Source: Jaltomata sinuosa (lineage: Eukaryota > Streptophyta > Magnoliopsida > Solanales > Solanaceae). From it: 64,000 nt of DNA. The notes under the pieces were generated by a model. The model searched no databases. It was not told the origin of the DNA and worked only from the letters and a program-made list of their open reading frames with translations. Below are positions 21,116 to 33,200 of this stretch, piece by piece; the stretch's first letter is position 1, and every line of letters starts with the position of its first letter. The translations under genes were made by a program, and so were the position numbers. The stretch lies in assembly GCA_003996215.1 (NCBI GenBank), contig QJPP01003499.1:103353-167352 (forward strand), given 5' to 3'.

Positions 21116-23393
21116 TGTAACGACCGGGTCCGTCGTTATGGGTAGTCCAATTGTACCAAGTTTTAGAGTTAGAAAACTTCGAGTTTGAGAGTTTGAAATT
21201 CTAGGCTAGGTTAGCCTCGGACGGTTTTAGAGTGAGGTAGAGTCTAGGGAAATACGGGTAAAAATGGGTTTAGGTGTCTTGGATTGAGCTAGTTTTCCAT
21301 GTAGCCAAGACATAAAGGAGTCCGAGGGACTTTTCAGAATCACATTTGGGTAAGTAGAACTCCCGAAATTGTGTTTGACGTGAAAGGGTTGTTTTGGGAC
21401 ATCGGGGGAGATAAGTGTGTTGTGAAATGTCCAAAATTGGAAAATTTACGGACTTTTTACCCATGACGAGCGTTGTCAAGCGCTATAGCAGCCACCACAA
21501 TAGCGGTAGAAATTACCGCTATAGCGGCGGTCAAGGGGCGGTCAACTCACTTAAGACCGCTATAGCGACAGATGACCGCTATAGCGGAGCGGAGACCGCT
21601 ATAGTGGGCCGACGGATTTTTAATGCCGAAATAGCTCTCAAAACATCAGAATTCACAAGTTTGGTTTGGGAGAAGGGCTGGGCGAATTCAGGCAATTTTC
21701 TTCATTCCTCCTCCAAAAATCGTTCCTAAGGTAAGGTTTTTGTTCCCCACACTTTGTAATACATTTCCTATGCGGTAGAATTGCTAGGAGGGAAATTGGG
21801 GAAGGTTGAAATGACCTAGGGATGATGGAATTTTGGGAAGAAGGGGGTTCCAAACATGTATGTTCTTGGGTGTTGATTTAAGTACGTTAAAATGATCATA
21901 GGCTGTTTAATTTCCTGTTTTGTCCGTAAAAAATGATAAGACTAGGAGAATTAACGGTAGAAAAGCCCGAAAAAAGGGTGGAATGATCATGGGTTTCCTA
22001 AGGTTTGGGGATTTGGTATAATCCGGGTAATGTACAGGCCTGTATGTTGATTGTATGTATTATGTGTTATTTTTAGACCAAGAACGCGAGAGGAATCCGA
22101 AACACGGGAAAGCTCGGGTTGAATAGAGCTTGGAACATTTCGAGGTAGGTGATGACTTTCGTATTTCTTCAAATGTTTATATTCATTGTACTCGTTGTCT
22201 AAGTAAATTTGTGCATTACATTGCTTAGGGGAATTGTGTGGAATGTCTAGGTTCGGTTTACAGTCTATGTTTGAACGATTTACTTGTTGGTTTTACAAAT
22301 TGTGTGTGTTCATATATTGACTGTGGTTGTTGACATTCGGTTGTCTCAGGTACCACGCCTGGTACAGGTATAACACATGGTTGTCTTGGGTACCACGCCT
22401 GGTACGGGTATAACACATGGTTGGCTCGGGTACCACGCCTGGTACAGGTATAACACATGGTTGGCACGGGTACCACGCCTAGTACGGGTTTACTTTATTG
22501 CATATTGCATGGTGATTTTTGTATTACATTGATTGTTATTGGTCCGTGTGTGGACCGGGTTGTTTTACTTAATGTGATGATTAATATTAGTTCCGTGAGT
22601 TGACCAGGTTGTTATTGAAAAGTGCTATTGATTGGTAGTCCTTGAGTGATCGGGAACTGTTGTATAACTGTTGAGTTGGTCTTGGTTTAGGTCGGGTAAA
22701 TCACTACTTGTGGTATTGTCTAGAGGGGATTCCAGGGTGGGTCCGGGCTAGATGGTAAGGTGTGGTTATGGTTTCTTATTGGTGGAATAAAACTGTAAGA
22801 GATGGATTCATGTGGTAACAAGCTAGGTAGAGACCTATAGTCTAGAGATGTTTGTGATAATTGTTGCATGTTTGCCATACTTGTTACTGGATTTTGCGTG
22901 CTATTTATATATTGTTTTCTTGAATACTGCCTGATGATCCTACCAGTACACAATGGTGGTGTACTGATACTGCACTTGTCTTTCTTTTGGTGAGTACAAG
23001 AAATCTTCCAGCGGCTGAGACGAGACCTCAGATTTAGCACCGACGTTCCCGATCTTCAAGGGTGAGCTGTCGATTCGAGCTACCTTGGGATTATCATTAG
23101 AGTTTTAGTCCATTTGTTCGGACTTAAAAACTATTTCTCATTTTGTTTGGGGTTGCATCCCCGTACTCTAGATTTTGTATTGATGTTTGGTACGATGACT
23201 TTCAGTTCCTAGGTGAGATTTTTCGCAGATTATTAATTATGATAAGTTTTGAGTAGTTGATCTTATTTTCATTGCTAGTTTACATTTATGCTTGCTGGTT
23301 TTAGGCTGTTAATCTAGGCAAAGAGTGGGACTCTATTGGTTCACTCATTCGGGAGTTGGGTGGGTGCCACTCACGACGGATTGGGTCGTGACA
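21116..23393 (+). repeat. 3' LTR of element C (2278 bp)
   Basis: Starts TGTAACGACCGGG and ends GGTCGTGACA, followed by the GAAAA duplication. It is collinear with the 5' LTR, including the palindrome cluster (21477-21612), intron-like segment (21731-22076) and tandem hairpin array. Differences are mostly scattered substitutions, many C/T or G/A. No strong purine tract precedes it; the best candidate, GGGGATAAATGATGGG, is at 21085-21100. Confidence 0.95.
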
Positions 23394-23580
23394 GAAAAAT
23401 ACTAAATATAATGGTGATACACGAAAATACCAACAATAAATTAAGAATTTTGAGAGTTGCAATTAATTAATAGGAAAAAAACTGAATCATATTCTATTCA
23501 ATTCAAAATTTATCCTAATAGTCATTCTTTATTGATACATTTAATTGTAATAAAGAAATCATCATCACCTTTAATTTATA
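23394..23580. other. AT-rich DNA, nothing recognised
   Basis: Begins with the right GAAAA duplication of element C and ends with TTAATTTATA (23571-23580), the left target duplication of the MITE. No ORF or repeat unit is visible between them. Confidence 0.6.
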
Positions 23581-24078
23581 GGAAGAATGACTCAAAACAC
23601 ACATAAACTATGATCGAAATTAATGTTACACGCTTTAATATTGCGGGGGTCCTATGACCCCTCTGAATTATTTTATAGTGTAATATTGAGGGTATTATCA
23701 GTTTAGTTGGATTATTAAATCACTCAAACTAAAGTGAATATTTACACACACTATCAAAAAGAGGGGTGAGTTCTCATTAATGTTAATTTATTTAATTTAT
23801 CTCTCATTAACCCTAGGATTTTTCTAAAACTCTCTAACTTTATCTTCAAAGTTATTGATCATATAACACAAATCATTCCAATTTTTTATGACTCTGCTTT
23901 TAATCTACTGTTTTGAAATTGTAGTTTATGCATGTGTTCACTTGCACGTCTAACTATATTGATAATACCCTCAACATTACACAATAAAATAGTCCACGGA
24001 GGTTATAAGACTCCACAAAGTTAAACTGTGTAACAACAATTTTGACCATAGTTTAGATGTGTTCTAAACCATTTTCTC
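23581..24078. mobile_element. Mutator-type MITE, 498 bp, with 10-bp target duplication
   Basis: Long imperfect terminal inverted repeats of about 130-145 bp make up most of the element: about 23581-23720 pairs with about 23940-24078 in reverse complement. Shared landmarks are AACACA(T/C)(C/A)TAAACTATG and TGAGGGTATTATCA. The element starts GGAAGAATG and its reverse complement starts GAGAAAATG. It is flanked by TTAATTTATA at 23571-23580 and 24079-24088, a perfect 10-bp duplication. Long inverted repeats with a 9-11 bp duplication are the mark of Mutator-like elements. It has no coding capacity. Confidence 0.82.
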
Positions 24079-24088
24079 TTAATTTATA

Positions 24089-24516
24089 TTCAGTAAAATA
24101 ATAACATTATTCAAGCGTCTCTTGAATTTCCAGCCTTTATCATCCAAAAAATATTTACACCTACTAATCAACACTAACAGCTGGTAGTAAAGAGTAAAAT
24201 TTGAACTTATTATAATAACTAGGGAACTTGGCCGTGCTTTATAGGGTCATTTAAGAATTAATATTTTATATTCGGTTAATTTTATTTTTACTCTATTGTC
24301 TAATCATAATATTAGCATTTGATTTAATTATATTATGAAGATTATTTTCAAACGATGAAAGAAAATAAACCTTAGCAAATTTAACATCTATTAAATAAAG
24401 AATAATCTTTATCAATAAGTTAAAACTTATCCCCTAATTGTAATTTTATTGCATTTCTGTTGCACATTAAGTTGGACCTTTAACCTACAACATATATTCT
24501 GATATACTTTTGGGTC
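24089..24516. other. AT-rich DNA with a possible minus-strand Helitron end
   Basis: Around 24219-24240, read on the minus strand, a weak GC-rich dyad (AAGCACGGCC) is followed by AAGTTCCCTAG|T, resembling a Helitron 3' terminus. The match is short and no partner end was found. The rest is AT-rich with no gene. It ends where element D coding sequence begins abruptly. Confidence 0.3.
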
Positions 24517-25951
24517 AAAATCTTCTTTGGTAGCTGAAGTTAAGGAGAAGCAGGATAGTGATCCCATACTGCTTCAGCTGAAGGGTGCAATTCATTAGTA
24601 AAGAGTAGAGGTTTTCTCCTAAGGGGGAGATGGTGTACTACGTTATCAGGGTCACTTATGTGTGCCTAATGTGGGTGAGTTGAGACATCAGATCCTTTTA
24701 GTAGCCTATAATTCCAAATATTCCATCCATCCAGGTGCCACTAAGATGTACCATGATCTACGGGAAGTCTATTGGTGGAATGGCTTGAAGAGGGACATCG
24801 CAGATTTTGTGGCAAAGTGCCCCAACTGTCAGCAGGTAAAGGTGTGACTCAGGAGATTAGCATTCCTACTTGGAAGTGGGAAGTGGTTAACATGGATTTC
24901 ATAATGGGTCTACCCCGTACCCGCACGCAGCATGATTCCATTAGGGTGATAGTGGACAGAGTCACTAAGTCGGCTCACTTCTTGGCAGTCAAAACTACAG
25001 ATTTAGTGGAGGATTATGCCAGGCTCTACATCGACGAGATATTCAGTTTGCATGGGGTTCCTTTGTCTATCATTTCAGATAGAGGTCCTCAGCTTACATC
25101 TCATTTCTGGAGATCCTTCCAGAAAGGTCTTGGCACTCGGGTGAACCTCAGTACAACATTTCACCTGCAGATGGATGGTCAGGCTGAGCGTACCATTCAG
25201 ACCTTGGAGAATATGTTGAGGGCTTGGGTGATCGATTTCAAGGGTAGTTGGGATGATCACCTACCTCTCATAGAGTTTGCCTACAATAACAGCTTCCATT
25301 CCAGCATTTAGATGGCCCCATATAAGGCCCTTTATGGGCATAGATGTAGGTCACCTGTTAGTTGGTTCGAAGTAGGTGAAACAACTTTGATTGGGACAGA
25401 TTTGGTACATGAGGCTATGGAGAAAGTTCAACTCATCAGAGAGAGGCTAAAAACATCTCAGAGTCGTCCGAAGTCCTATGCAGACGTGAGGAGAAGGGAC
25501 TTAGAGTTTGAGATCGATGATTGGGTTTTCCTTAAGGTGTCACCCATGAAAGGGGTGATGATATTCGGCAAGAAAGGAAAGCTCAGTCCCAGATATGTAG
25601 GTCCATACATAATCCTGAAAAAGGGTTGGTAATATGGCTTACGAGTTAGAGTTGCCATCAGAACTGGCAGCAGTTCATCCAGTCTTCTATATTTCTCTTT
25701 TGAAGAAGTGTGTGGGTGATCCGACTTTGACAGTACCCTTAGAGAGTGTGGCTATGAAGGATAGCCTCACCTATGAGGAGGTTCCAGTTGAAATTCTTGA
25801 CTGTAAGGTTCGTAGGTTGAGGAATAAGGAAGTCGCATCGGTTAAAGTTTTCTAGAGGAATCAGTCTGTAGAGGGAGCTACTTGGGAAGCAGAAGCAGCC
25901 ATGATGTCCAAGTACCCCCACCTCTTTCCCTCTGATTCAGCTTCATCTTGA
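24517..25951 (+). pseudogene. Element D integrase and chromodomain remnant
   Basis: Begins in the RNase H-integrase linker (VAEVKEKQDSDP). The H-H-C-C zinc-binding domain is readable (HPGATKMY to CPNCQQ, about 24725-24837). A short deletion after it removes the linker and shifts the frame. The integrase core keeps its first Asp (MDFIMGLP), second Asp (SDRGPQ) and Glu (GQAERTI). TAG at 25309 replaces CAG, a frameshift lies at 25632, and TAG at 25853 replaces TGG in the chromodomain-like tail (ATWEAEAAM). The frame ends at TGA 25949-25951. There is no other pol domain. Confidence 0.88.
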
Positions 25952-26163
25952 GGTAATTAGTTCCTCTCCAGTCTCTCAGTTTACTCTTGTGTAATTCAGT
26001 CGCAGTACCATTTTTCCATCAGTTATCCTTGCATTTCAGCATACTTGCATCTTATGGAACTCAGTTCAATAGATATCAGTATCCAATACTCAGTTGGTAG
26101 GGGTTTCAGCTCTTTCCCTCCAAACTCAGCTTGTTTAGTCTTCATTCGAGGACGAATGATCCC

Positions 26164-26173
26164 AAGGGGGAGA
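26164..26173 (+). other. Polypurine tract of element D
   Basis: AAGGGGGAGA lies four bases upstream of the LTR start (26177) and would prime plus-strand synthesis. It is preceded by TTCGAGGACGAATGATCCC, a phrase common in this group and also seen in altered form upstream of the A and F LTRs. Confidence 0.85.
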
Positions 26174-26176
26174 TAT

Positions 26177-28484
26177 TGTAACACTCCAGAACTTCCAAGC
26201 CCAGACTTAGCTTAGAAAACCAGGAGAAAAAAAATCTTTTGACTATCAGGGACCACGAGTCACTTCCACGAGTCGTGGAACAGTCCACGAGTCATGGACT
26301 GGACTTGTGGAATAAGGATCAGAGGACTGCTCTTCTGAAGTTCATCCGACGACTCAAGTCCATGATCCGTAGAAGTTTCCAGGGACAGTGGAACTCATTC
26401 GTGGAATTATCCTTGAAAATGACTCCCAGGAACCACGATTGGGTCCCATGATCCATGGAAGTTTCCATGAGTCGTGAACCCAACTCGTGGAACAAACTTT
26501 AGTAGCGCAACTTCGAGTGTCTCGGAATCACGCGTGGGTTCCACGACCCATGGAAGTTCCCACGAGTCGTGAACCCAACTCGTGGAAGTTATTCCAATAG
26601 CCTATAATTAAGTCCTCAGGAACCACGATTGGGTTACACGACCCGTAGAAGTTTCCATGAGTCGTGAACCCAAGTCGTGGAACCAAAGTTCACAGGACTA
26701 GGAGATTTCTTATAGGAACCACGAGTGGGTTCCACGACCCGTGAAAGTTTACACGAGTTGTGAACCCAACTCGTAGGGTTCATTCTAGTGGCCAATTTTG
26801 AAGACCAGGAAACCATGATAGGGTTCCACGACCTATGGAACTTTCCATGAGTCATAGAACCCAGTCGTGATCCTTGGGTCGCGATTTTCAGCAGCTTTTT
26901 CTAATTAAAATCCAGGGGCATTCCAGACATTTCCTACCTAATTTAATGCCTAGGCTATGGAGTTTTGACTACTCTAAGCCTACTTTATTAGTCAAAAGCT
27001 ACCTAAAACCCTTCTTATCCTAATTTCAACGGACCTAGAAAGAAAAGAATCAAAAGAGGCGATAGTTTTCTCCCAAGAACAAGAAGAAGTATTCAACAAG
27101 TTCAGCCCAAAAAATCCAAGGATTTCTTCATGGATATCTTCACCAGGTATGTGGGATTTCAATAGTGGGTTCCTTTCACCCATTAGATCCCTAGATTCCA
27201 ATTAGTTTTCAGTTTCCTCCATGAATTGTCAAACCTAGGGTTCCTAGAATTTAGAGATTTACCGTAATTCAGTTTCTACAATCTCTATAGTATTGACTAC
27301 ATGTTCTTGGAGAATTAGTGTAGTTCCATGTATAATGTTCAGAAAACATAGTTGTGTACTTCCAGTAGTTCATGAATTAAGTTCACTAGACATGTTAATT
27401 ATATGTTCATGTACAAGGATTCGGATGCCATATCTCTCAGTATATTTATGTTGCGTTCTTAGTTGACTTTCAGTATTTTGAGCTATCCATCTTTTCAGTA
27501 CATTGTTGTTCACATTCAGTTGGAAGTAGACTTAGTACCGAGCGGACAAGAGGATGAAGACTTAGCTGTCAATTTAGGCTAAGACCTTTAGTAATAGTCC
27601 TCAAGTCCCAGAACTACGGCGCCACCGTAGGTTTAAAGGAGTCAGCTGTCAGACTAGGCTGCACCTCTTTGTCCCTTGTGGACATCAGTAGTGGATCCAC
27701 GTCAGACTTGTTCATACCCTTGGCAAGGTATGAACACCCTCCCATCCAGGGTTACAGGTTGGCCCCATAGTTAGCTCAACTTGGGGTATGTCGGTTAGTA
27801 GTGTCTCCCACAGTCAGATTCATATGCGTTGACCTTGTATCCAGTATTTATGTTCAGTATTAAGTTCAACATGCTATTTCATGATTTATACTTGGTCATT
27901 GCATTCAGTTCACTTTTTAGTTATGTTGCAGTATATCTATCTTTAGTCTTCAGTTTTATATTGCCAGCTCTGTGTGTATATCCTGCATGATCAGTACATT
28001 CAAAGTACTAACACATACTCTTGTGCTACATCATTTTATGATGTAGGTTCAGACACTTAGCACCCAGACCGTGCTTAGTTTGGTTCCCCAGTTCGTATTC
28101 AGCAGTTCAGTGGTGAGTCCTCATTAGTTCGAGGATGATAGACATGCTTCATTTCAGTATTTACTTTGAGTTTTAGCTTTGTAGTGTTAGCTGGGGGCAT
28201 GTCCCAGCAACTCGCATTCAGTTAGATGGCTTTCAGATATAGACTAGACTCAGCAGTTGTTAGTGTTGTTTTCGGTCAACACTAAACTATATTTTAATAT
28301 TATAGCCATTTTAGATTTTATTGGGGTCTGATCTTGCTTTATGATATTTAATTGCTTTAGTTTTTCGCACAGTACATATCCTTAAACCGGTTTTATTTAG
28401 ATATGCCATGCCATGGGTTAGCTTGGGGTCACTTGTGACACTAAGCACCGTCTTGCGTCCAGTGGGTATCCTCGGGGTGTGACA
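26177..28484 (+). repeat. 3' LTR of element D (2308 bp)
   Basis: Starts TGTAACACTCCAG and ends GGGTGTGACA. The first 700 bp is an array of CCACGAGTCGTGG-like palindromes (26245-26880). A donor-like CCAG|GTATGTGG occurs at 27143-27154, at a place comparable to the intron-like segment in other LTRs. TATA-like DNA (GTGTATATCC) lies near 27970. Confidence 0.88.
26245..26880 (+). repeat. Array of CCACGAGTCGTGG-type palindromes in the D LTR
   Basis: CCACGAGTCGTGG, exact at 26266-26278, is palindromic around its central base. Variants such as CCACGACCCGTGGAA, CATGAGTCGTGAACCC and CAACTCGTGGAA repeat through about 630 bp, with a longer ~85-115 bp period in which GGAACCACGATTGGGTT recurs. The array sits in the 5' part of the LTR, like the unrelated CCGCTATAGCGG cluster in the other families. 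Confidence 0.88.
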
Positions 28485-30254
28485 GTGCGGAAGGAGGAGC
28501 TATTAGCAAGGACTCCCAACCAAACTCTCAAACTTTACGGTGGAAGGCGGCTGCCTTTCCATCCACACCCGTCATCTTGCACCCTCTCTCATAACAAATG
28601 CCCAGTCTCTGGTAGTCCATGAAGCTCTCCCGACAAGCTTCATCGAGAAAACAATCATAATCATACATGGGCAATTGTTCTCCTCAAGCCATTGGAAGTA
28701 TAACCTGTAATGTTGCGAGAAAATCGTATTAGAACTCAATAAGGAATAGGGGGTTTAGAAAAAGGGGGAAAATTTTTCTAAGTGTCATCTTGGGAAGCTA
28801 CTAGTTCGCGGCCTTCCGCTATAGCGGACGATCGTCTGCCAAAGCGAAACCACCATAGCAAAAAAATATCCGCCGTAGCAGAACCGCAATAGTGGAGCCC
28901 AACCGCTATAGCGGTATTCATCATCCCCAAAGCTTCAACGGGTGCAACAATGGCGCCTCTTGACCCAAAACTCTATTTTTGACAATCCAAGTTCATATCA
29001 ATACTCCTAAAACATTCTATTACTATTTTCTACAAAATATTAGGCATTATAACCCCTAAATTCCGTCCAAATCACAACTTTTGTTCAAGAACAACCCTTC
29101 ACCTCCCACCTCACTTTTTGGCCCGTTTTTGGCCAAAAATAGTGTAATCCTTATGCCCATAACTCCTGGGAGGCATTGTAAATGTAAGGGAAACATCCAT
29201 GCTTCGGGAATCCACCAAAAATCCAACCTAAGGTTCAAGTTCAAAACCCACTACAATGGATACCCCAAACCCTCATTTTCTACTAAAATCATGTCTAAAT
29301 TAGTGCAAGGAAGTAAGGAAACGAGTAGAAACGAGTCCACCTGGGAATTTTGACGTTGGGAGCGAGGTGATCGGGAGAGAATGCGGTATTTTCTTTGGAA
29401 GAAATATGGGGAGAATGGGGAAGGAAATCCGTTTCTCCTCTATTTTGATCTGTTGTTAACCGCTATAGCGGTCGGTACTCTGCTGACGTGACGGAAAATT
29501 TCAAATTTTTGAAAATCATTCGGGCTGACGTCACTCTGCTATAGCGATATTTTATCCGCTATAGCGGGACTTCTATGGCAGAAGGCCATCCGCTATAGCA
29601 GAACGACAGGAGGCAGTAGCCTCAAAACGAGTTTTATGCAAAGATTTCTCCTCCTTAGTTGAGAAACATATGAGGGTTTCTCCAAAAAATCCTCCTATGT
29701 TGCTCTAGGACTTGGGAACCATGGGGAGGAAAGACTATGGCTGAAGGGACGGAGAAAAGTGAATTCCAGGACCATCATTCAGCCGTGAACGCCTTCACGA
29801 AGTCGGAAACGCATCCTTGCAGCTGCTTGGCATCTAGGTAGGCTAGGTTTCTTCCAAGAGTAGATTGACCGCTTTCATTTTCTTATTATTGTATAGAATA
29901 AAAGGGAGAATCCATGGTTAGGCCTTCGGGAACGGAGTCTGGAGGAAGTCGTTGATTGTCGGATTAGTTTGAAAATGGAAGAGTGGGGATAAGGTATTGT
30001 GATATTCTGGGCATTGCTTAAATTGTGTGGTTTTTCTAATAAAAATTCAAGAAACTAGGATATCGGGAGGTTTGGGGAACCGGAAAGGAGTTGGTAATTA
30101 ACAATGTGTAAGGAACGGAAGTTCCAGAACTAATTGGGATAATTTGGATATTCGTTGGGGGTGTTCTAAGGCTGGGAAAGGTTTTCCAGGTTGTATTTGG
30201 TCCTAGGAAGAGGGTCAGGAATACATGTAATTAATTGCATTTTTAGGACGGGTG
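28485..30254 (+). repeat. LTR fragment of the G family (plus strand) with unclassified 5' part
   Basis: From about 29660 to 30254 this matches the reverse complement of the G LTR (52581 to about 51900): both have GGGA(A/G)CCATGGGGAGGA, CCAAGAGTAGATTGACC and AATAAAAGGGAGAATCCATG. Exact CCGCTATAGCGG copies at 28816-28827, 28904-28915, 29460-29471 and 29556-29567 tie the rest to the same LTR class. A GT-AG segment like that in element C runs 29838-30246 (CTAG|GTAGG to TTTTAG|G). The first ~250 bp (28485-28740) is not recognised; a 51-codon minus-strand frame there is too weak to call. Confidence 0.65.
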
Positions 30255-33200
30255 TGTTGACACCCAATTTTGATCTCCCTATACCTCTCTCGGGCTGTTA
30301 TTTTGCTAATTATTATTATTTTAAATCTTAATTTCCTTTACATTTTAATTTTATTTACTAAATAAATTATATGTTTTGTCGTTATCCTGTTACTGTTCCA
30401 AATTCATATATAATTTATAAATATATAATTTAGTTCTAATAACCATTATTTTATCATGAATTTCGTACATGTGTGTATATATATATAATTTATTTATAAT
30501 AATGTTCATTTTAATAATTATCGTTAATTATTATTTTATCTACTAAATTATATATATATATATATGTATATATATAGTATGTTATTAATCAAATAGCAGC
30601 CCAATTACCATTCTCTTTCCAATTTATTTAAATTCTAGCCCCTTTTCTATCTAATTTCTTTCAATTCTAGCCTAAATTGAGTCAATTTAGGCTTAATTTT
30701 ACAACCTCAAATTCAGTTTCAATTGCCCAAACCCATTTAATCCAATCCGGGTACGCCTGACCCATTCCACCTGACCCGCATTAAGATTGAATCTCAACCG
30801 TTGATCTGATGTGATCAACGACTGCGATTAAACCCTTCATTTCTTCCCTTTTTAATTCCCTAACACCCAAACCCTAAAATATTTTCCCCCAATACCACCG
30901 CCGCCTCACCTTAATCTCCCTCAACTCTTTCCCTCCTCATCTCCTTCAGCCACCATCGCTGACTGGCGACCCCATTTCCGGCACCACCACACCATAACCA
31001 CCCCTATATTCTCTCCTCTCTCAACCACACCCTAGCCGCCCCTCTACTGTCCCTCCATCGCCACTGGTCGCTACTGCCGATGGATAACCCCCACCACCAT
31101 TGGCCATCCATGGCCAGTAAACCACCGATGAACTCCACCACCACTACCTCTTCGCTGCCTTGCTCTCTCTACCGGCTACCGCTGCTCCATCATCACTGGT
31201 GAAGCAGTAACCAACCACAAACGATGCTGCTTCCCTCGTCAAAACCCCATCTAAAAATTGCTGACAAGCGATGGCCGCCACACCGCCATGACACCACGAC
31301 GCAGCTGCACCAGTAAAGCACATGCGTGCCTCCCATTTCAGAAGGCTCCAATGGAGATTAAACGATGGATCGTTACAAGTTCATCTCGAGTTTGAGGCAA
31401 ATTTTGTCTAAGTTTCTTCTACGCCATTTCACCGCTTTGTTTACAGGTTCTGAGATTCAAAATCCTTTTGTGAGTGTTTATGCATGGTCGTTTAATTTTC
31501 TGATTTGTGTTTTGCTGTCTATTACGATAGGTGAAAAATCATAATTTTTTTACAATTCTGATCATGAGTTTACTTTGTCGCGAAATCTATATCTAAGCGT
31601 GTGGTCATCATGTTGTATTTCAATGTGTGAAACAGTTTAGCCGGTATCATTCTGGTGATCAATTTTGTTCTACATGTTATATTGGTTGGAAATACGACCT
31701 ATATTTATGGCTGGAAAATTTATGCGCCTTGTTATTTTCATCTATTGATTGACTATGAATTTGGGATTCTCTTTGCTCATTATTTGATTACCATAATTTG
31801 GTATCCTTGCTCCTTGTATATTTAAGACAACTACGCTACCTATCTATTTTTAGTGAAATTGATCTGTTTAGCCCCCTTTCTTTCAAATTCAAAGTGTGGA
31901 CAACTTGATATTCGGTCATTCTTGGTAAAATTGGATATGTAATTGATCGATTACAACATGTTTTTATCCCTTCAACCTATGTTCTTCCTTATTCGGATTG
32001 GTTAATTTTGGTAAATTCAAGGTTGATTTATGCTCATTGATTTTTGACTTTCCTTTAAGTCTGAACAGATTTAGTGCTACTATATTTATGGTAAACTTAG
32101 CATGATTCTCTACCACTAATTGATTCTATTGATCTGTTTATGGAAAAGTTCTTTTAATTGATTGTCAAAATATTCCGTGTCTTATTTTTACTTACAATGC
32201 ATCTACTATATAAACAGCCCACCCACCCTTTGTTATGAAGAATATTTTTACACACTATTACTCTCATATTTTTAAAGAACTTCTCTTCTTAGCTTACAAG
32301 TTGAATAATTGCTAAGTGCTGGACTTTGAAATATTTCTCATTATTTGCAGCTAACTGGTTAGTTTTCTATCGATGCAGATTTCAATTCACACACATGATT
32401 CCTTGTAGTTTAGGATGTGTATTTTAATTCACCTATGTTTAGCCATGACAGTTCTATGTCTATGATCAACCATAAAGGCATATTTAATGGGTGTAACTTA
32501 GAACTTATTTTTTTTCCTATTTGTTTGGTTTTTGCATTAAGCTATTGTCAACCATGAAACTATTTAGTGTTTCCTTACGTTGGCAGTTGTTGGTTCATAT
32601 GATTATGTTTGACTCTATTTTGGCTTGTTTCGTGGTATTTGGTGGGGATATGGAGGCCCTAACGCATCCCATTTCCTTGACATAAGCACTGCCTAGGATC
32701 CTCGAGATCCTCAGGAACTCTGACATGTCAAGGGGTGATTTTATGGGTTGTGCTAGGATCGTCCAAACCCTATATTTATAATTTTTACAGGTTTCTGTTA
32801 GAAGATGAGTTGCGCAATGAAGAGTTACCCGGGATTTGGGAGTTTTCAAAGAGTTTTTTCTCTCTCTTTGTTTCCTTTCTCATTCATTCATTTGGGTCTG
32901 TAATATTTATTGTATAAACTTTGATAAATAAATGAAATTTAGGGGACTACTATGGGGGAGGGGAAAACTATGTTCTACGTGTTTCCATTCATAGAAATCA
33001 TGCCTATAGGATTTGTATTAATTTCATAGTTAGAAATTATGCCCATAGGAGTTGCATTAATTTTGTTTGTTAGAAATCATGTTATAGGTTTTAAAATCAG
33101 TTTCAACATTTAAAATAAATTAGTCATTATGTTTCAGGTTTCAAAATCAGTTTTAGATTTTTAAAATAAACTAGTTAAACGTGTTTTAGGTTTTAAAATC

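Larger units (their letters stand above)
13662..23393 (+). mobile_element. Element C: complete Ty3/Gypsy chromovirus (9732 bp)
   Basis: Two LTRs of 2273 and 2278 bp, beginning TGTAA and ending ACA, flank a PBS, gag-pol and a 3' end. The insertion is bounded by a perfect 5-bp duplication, GAAAA at 13657-13661 and 23394-23398, so both ends are exact. Domain order (gag, zinc knuckle, protease, RT, RNase H, integrase, chromodomain-like tail) places it with Tekay/Del chromoviruses. The coding region has many stops and at least two frameshifts, so the copy is dead. The LTRs keep features lost in element A. Confidence 0.95.
24517..28484 (+). mobile_element. Element D: 5'-truncated chromovirus with distinct LTR
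   Basis: Coding similarity starts abruptly at about 24517, just upstream of the integrase zinc-binding region, so the 5' LTR, gag, protease and RT are missing. The 3' half is present with a purine tract and a full 2308-bp LTR (TGTAACACTCC to GGTGTGACA). Its LTR shares no obvious sequence with those of A, C, E or F beyond the terminal nucleotides. No target duplication can be tested because the left end is lost. Confidence 0.88.

Noticed and set aside
28500..28700. Minus-strand 51-codon frame (MYDYDCFLDEACRESF...) as a possible exon
   Set aside because: Short, no recognised homologue, no convincing splice context; left as unclassified DNA.
30880..31330. C-rich, Pro/Thr-like coding appearance in the Ogre LTR
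   Set aside because: No frame stays open, and it lies wholly between the LTR ends.
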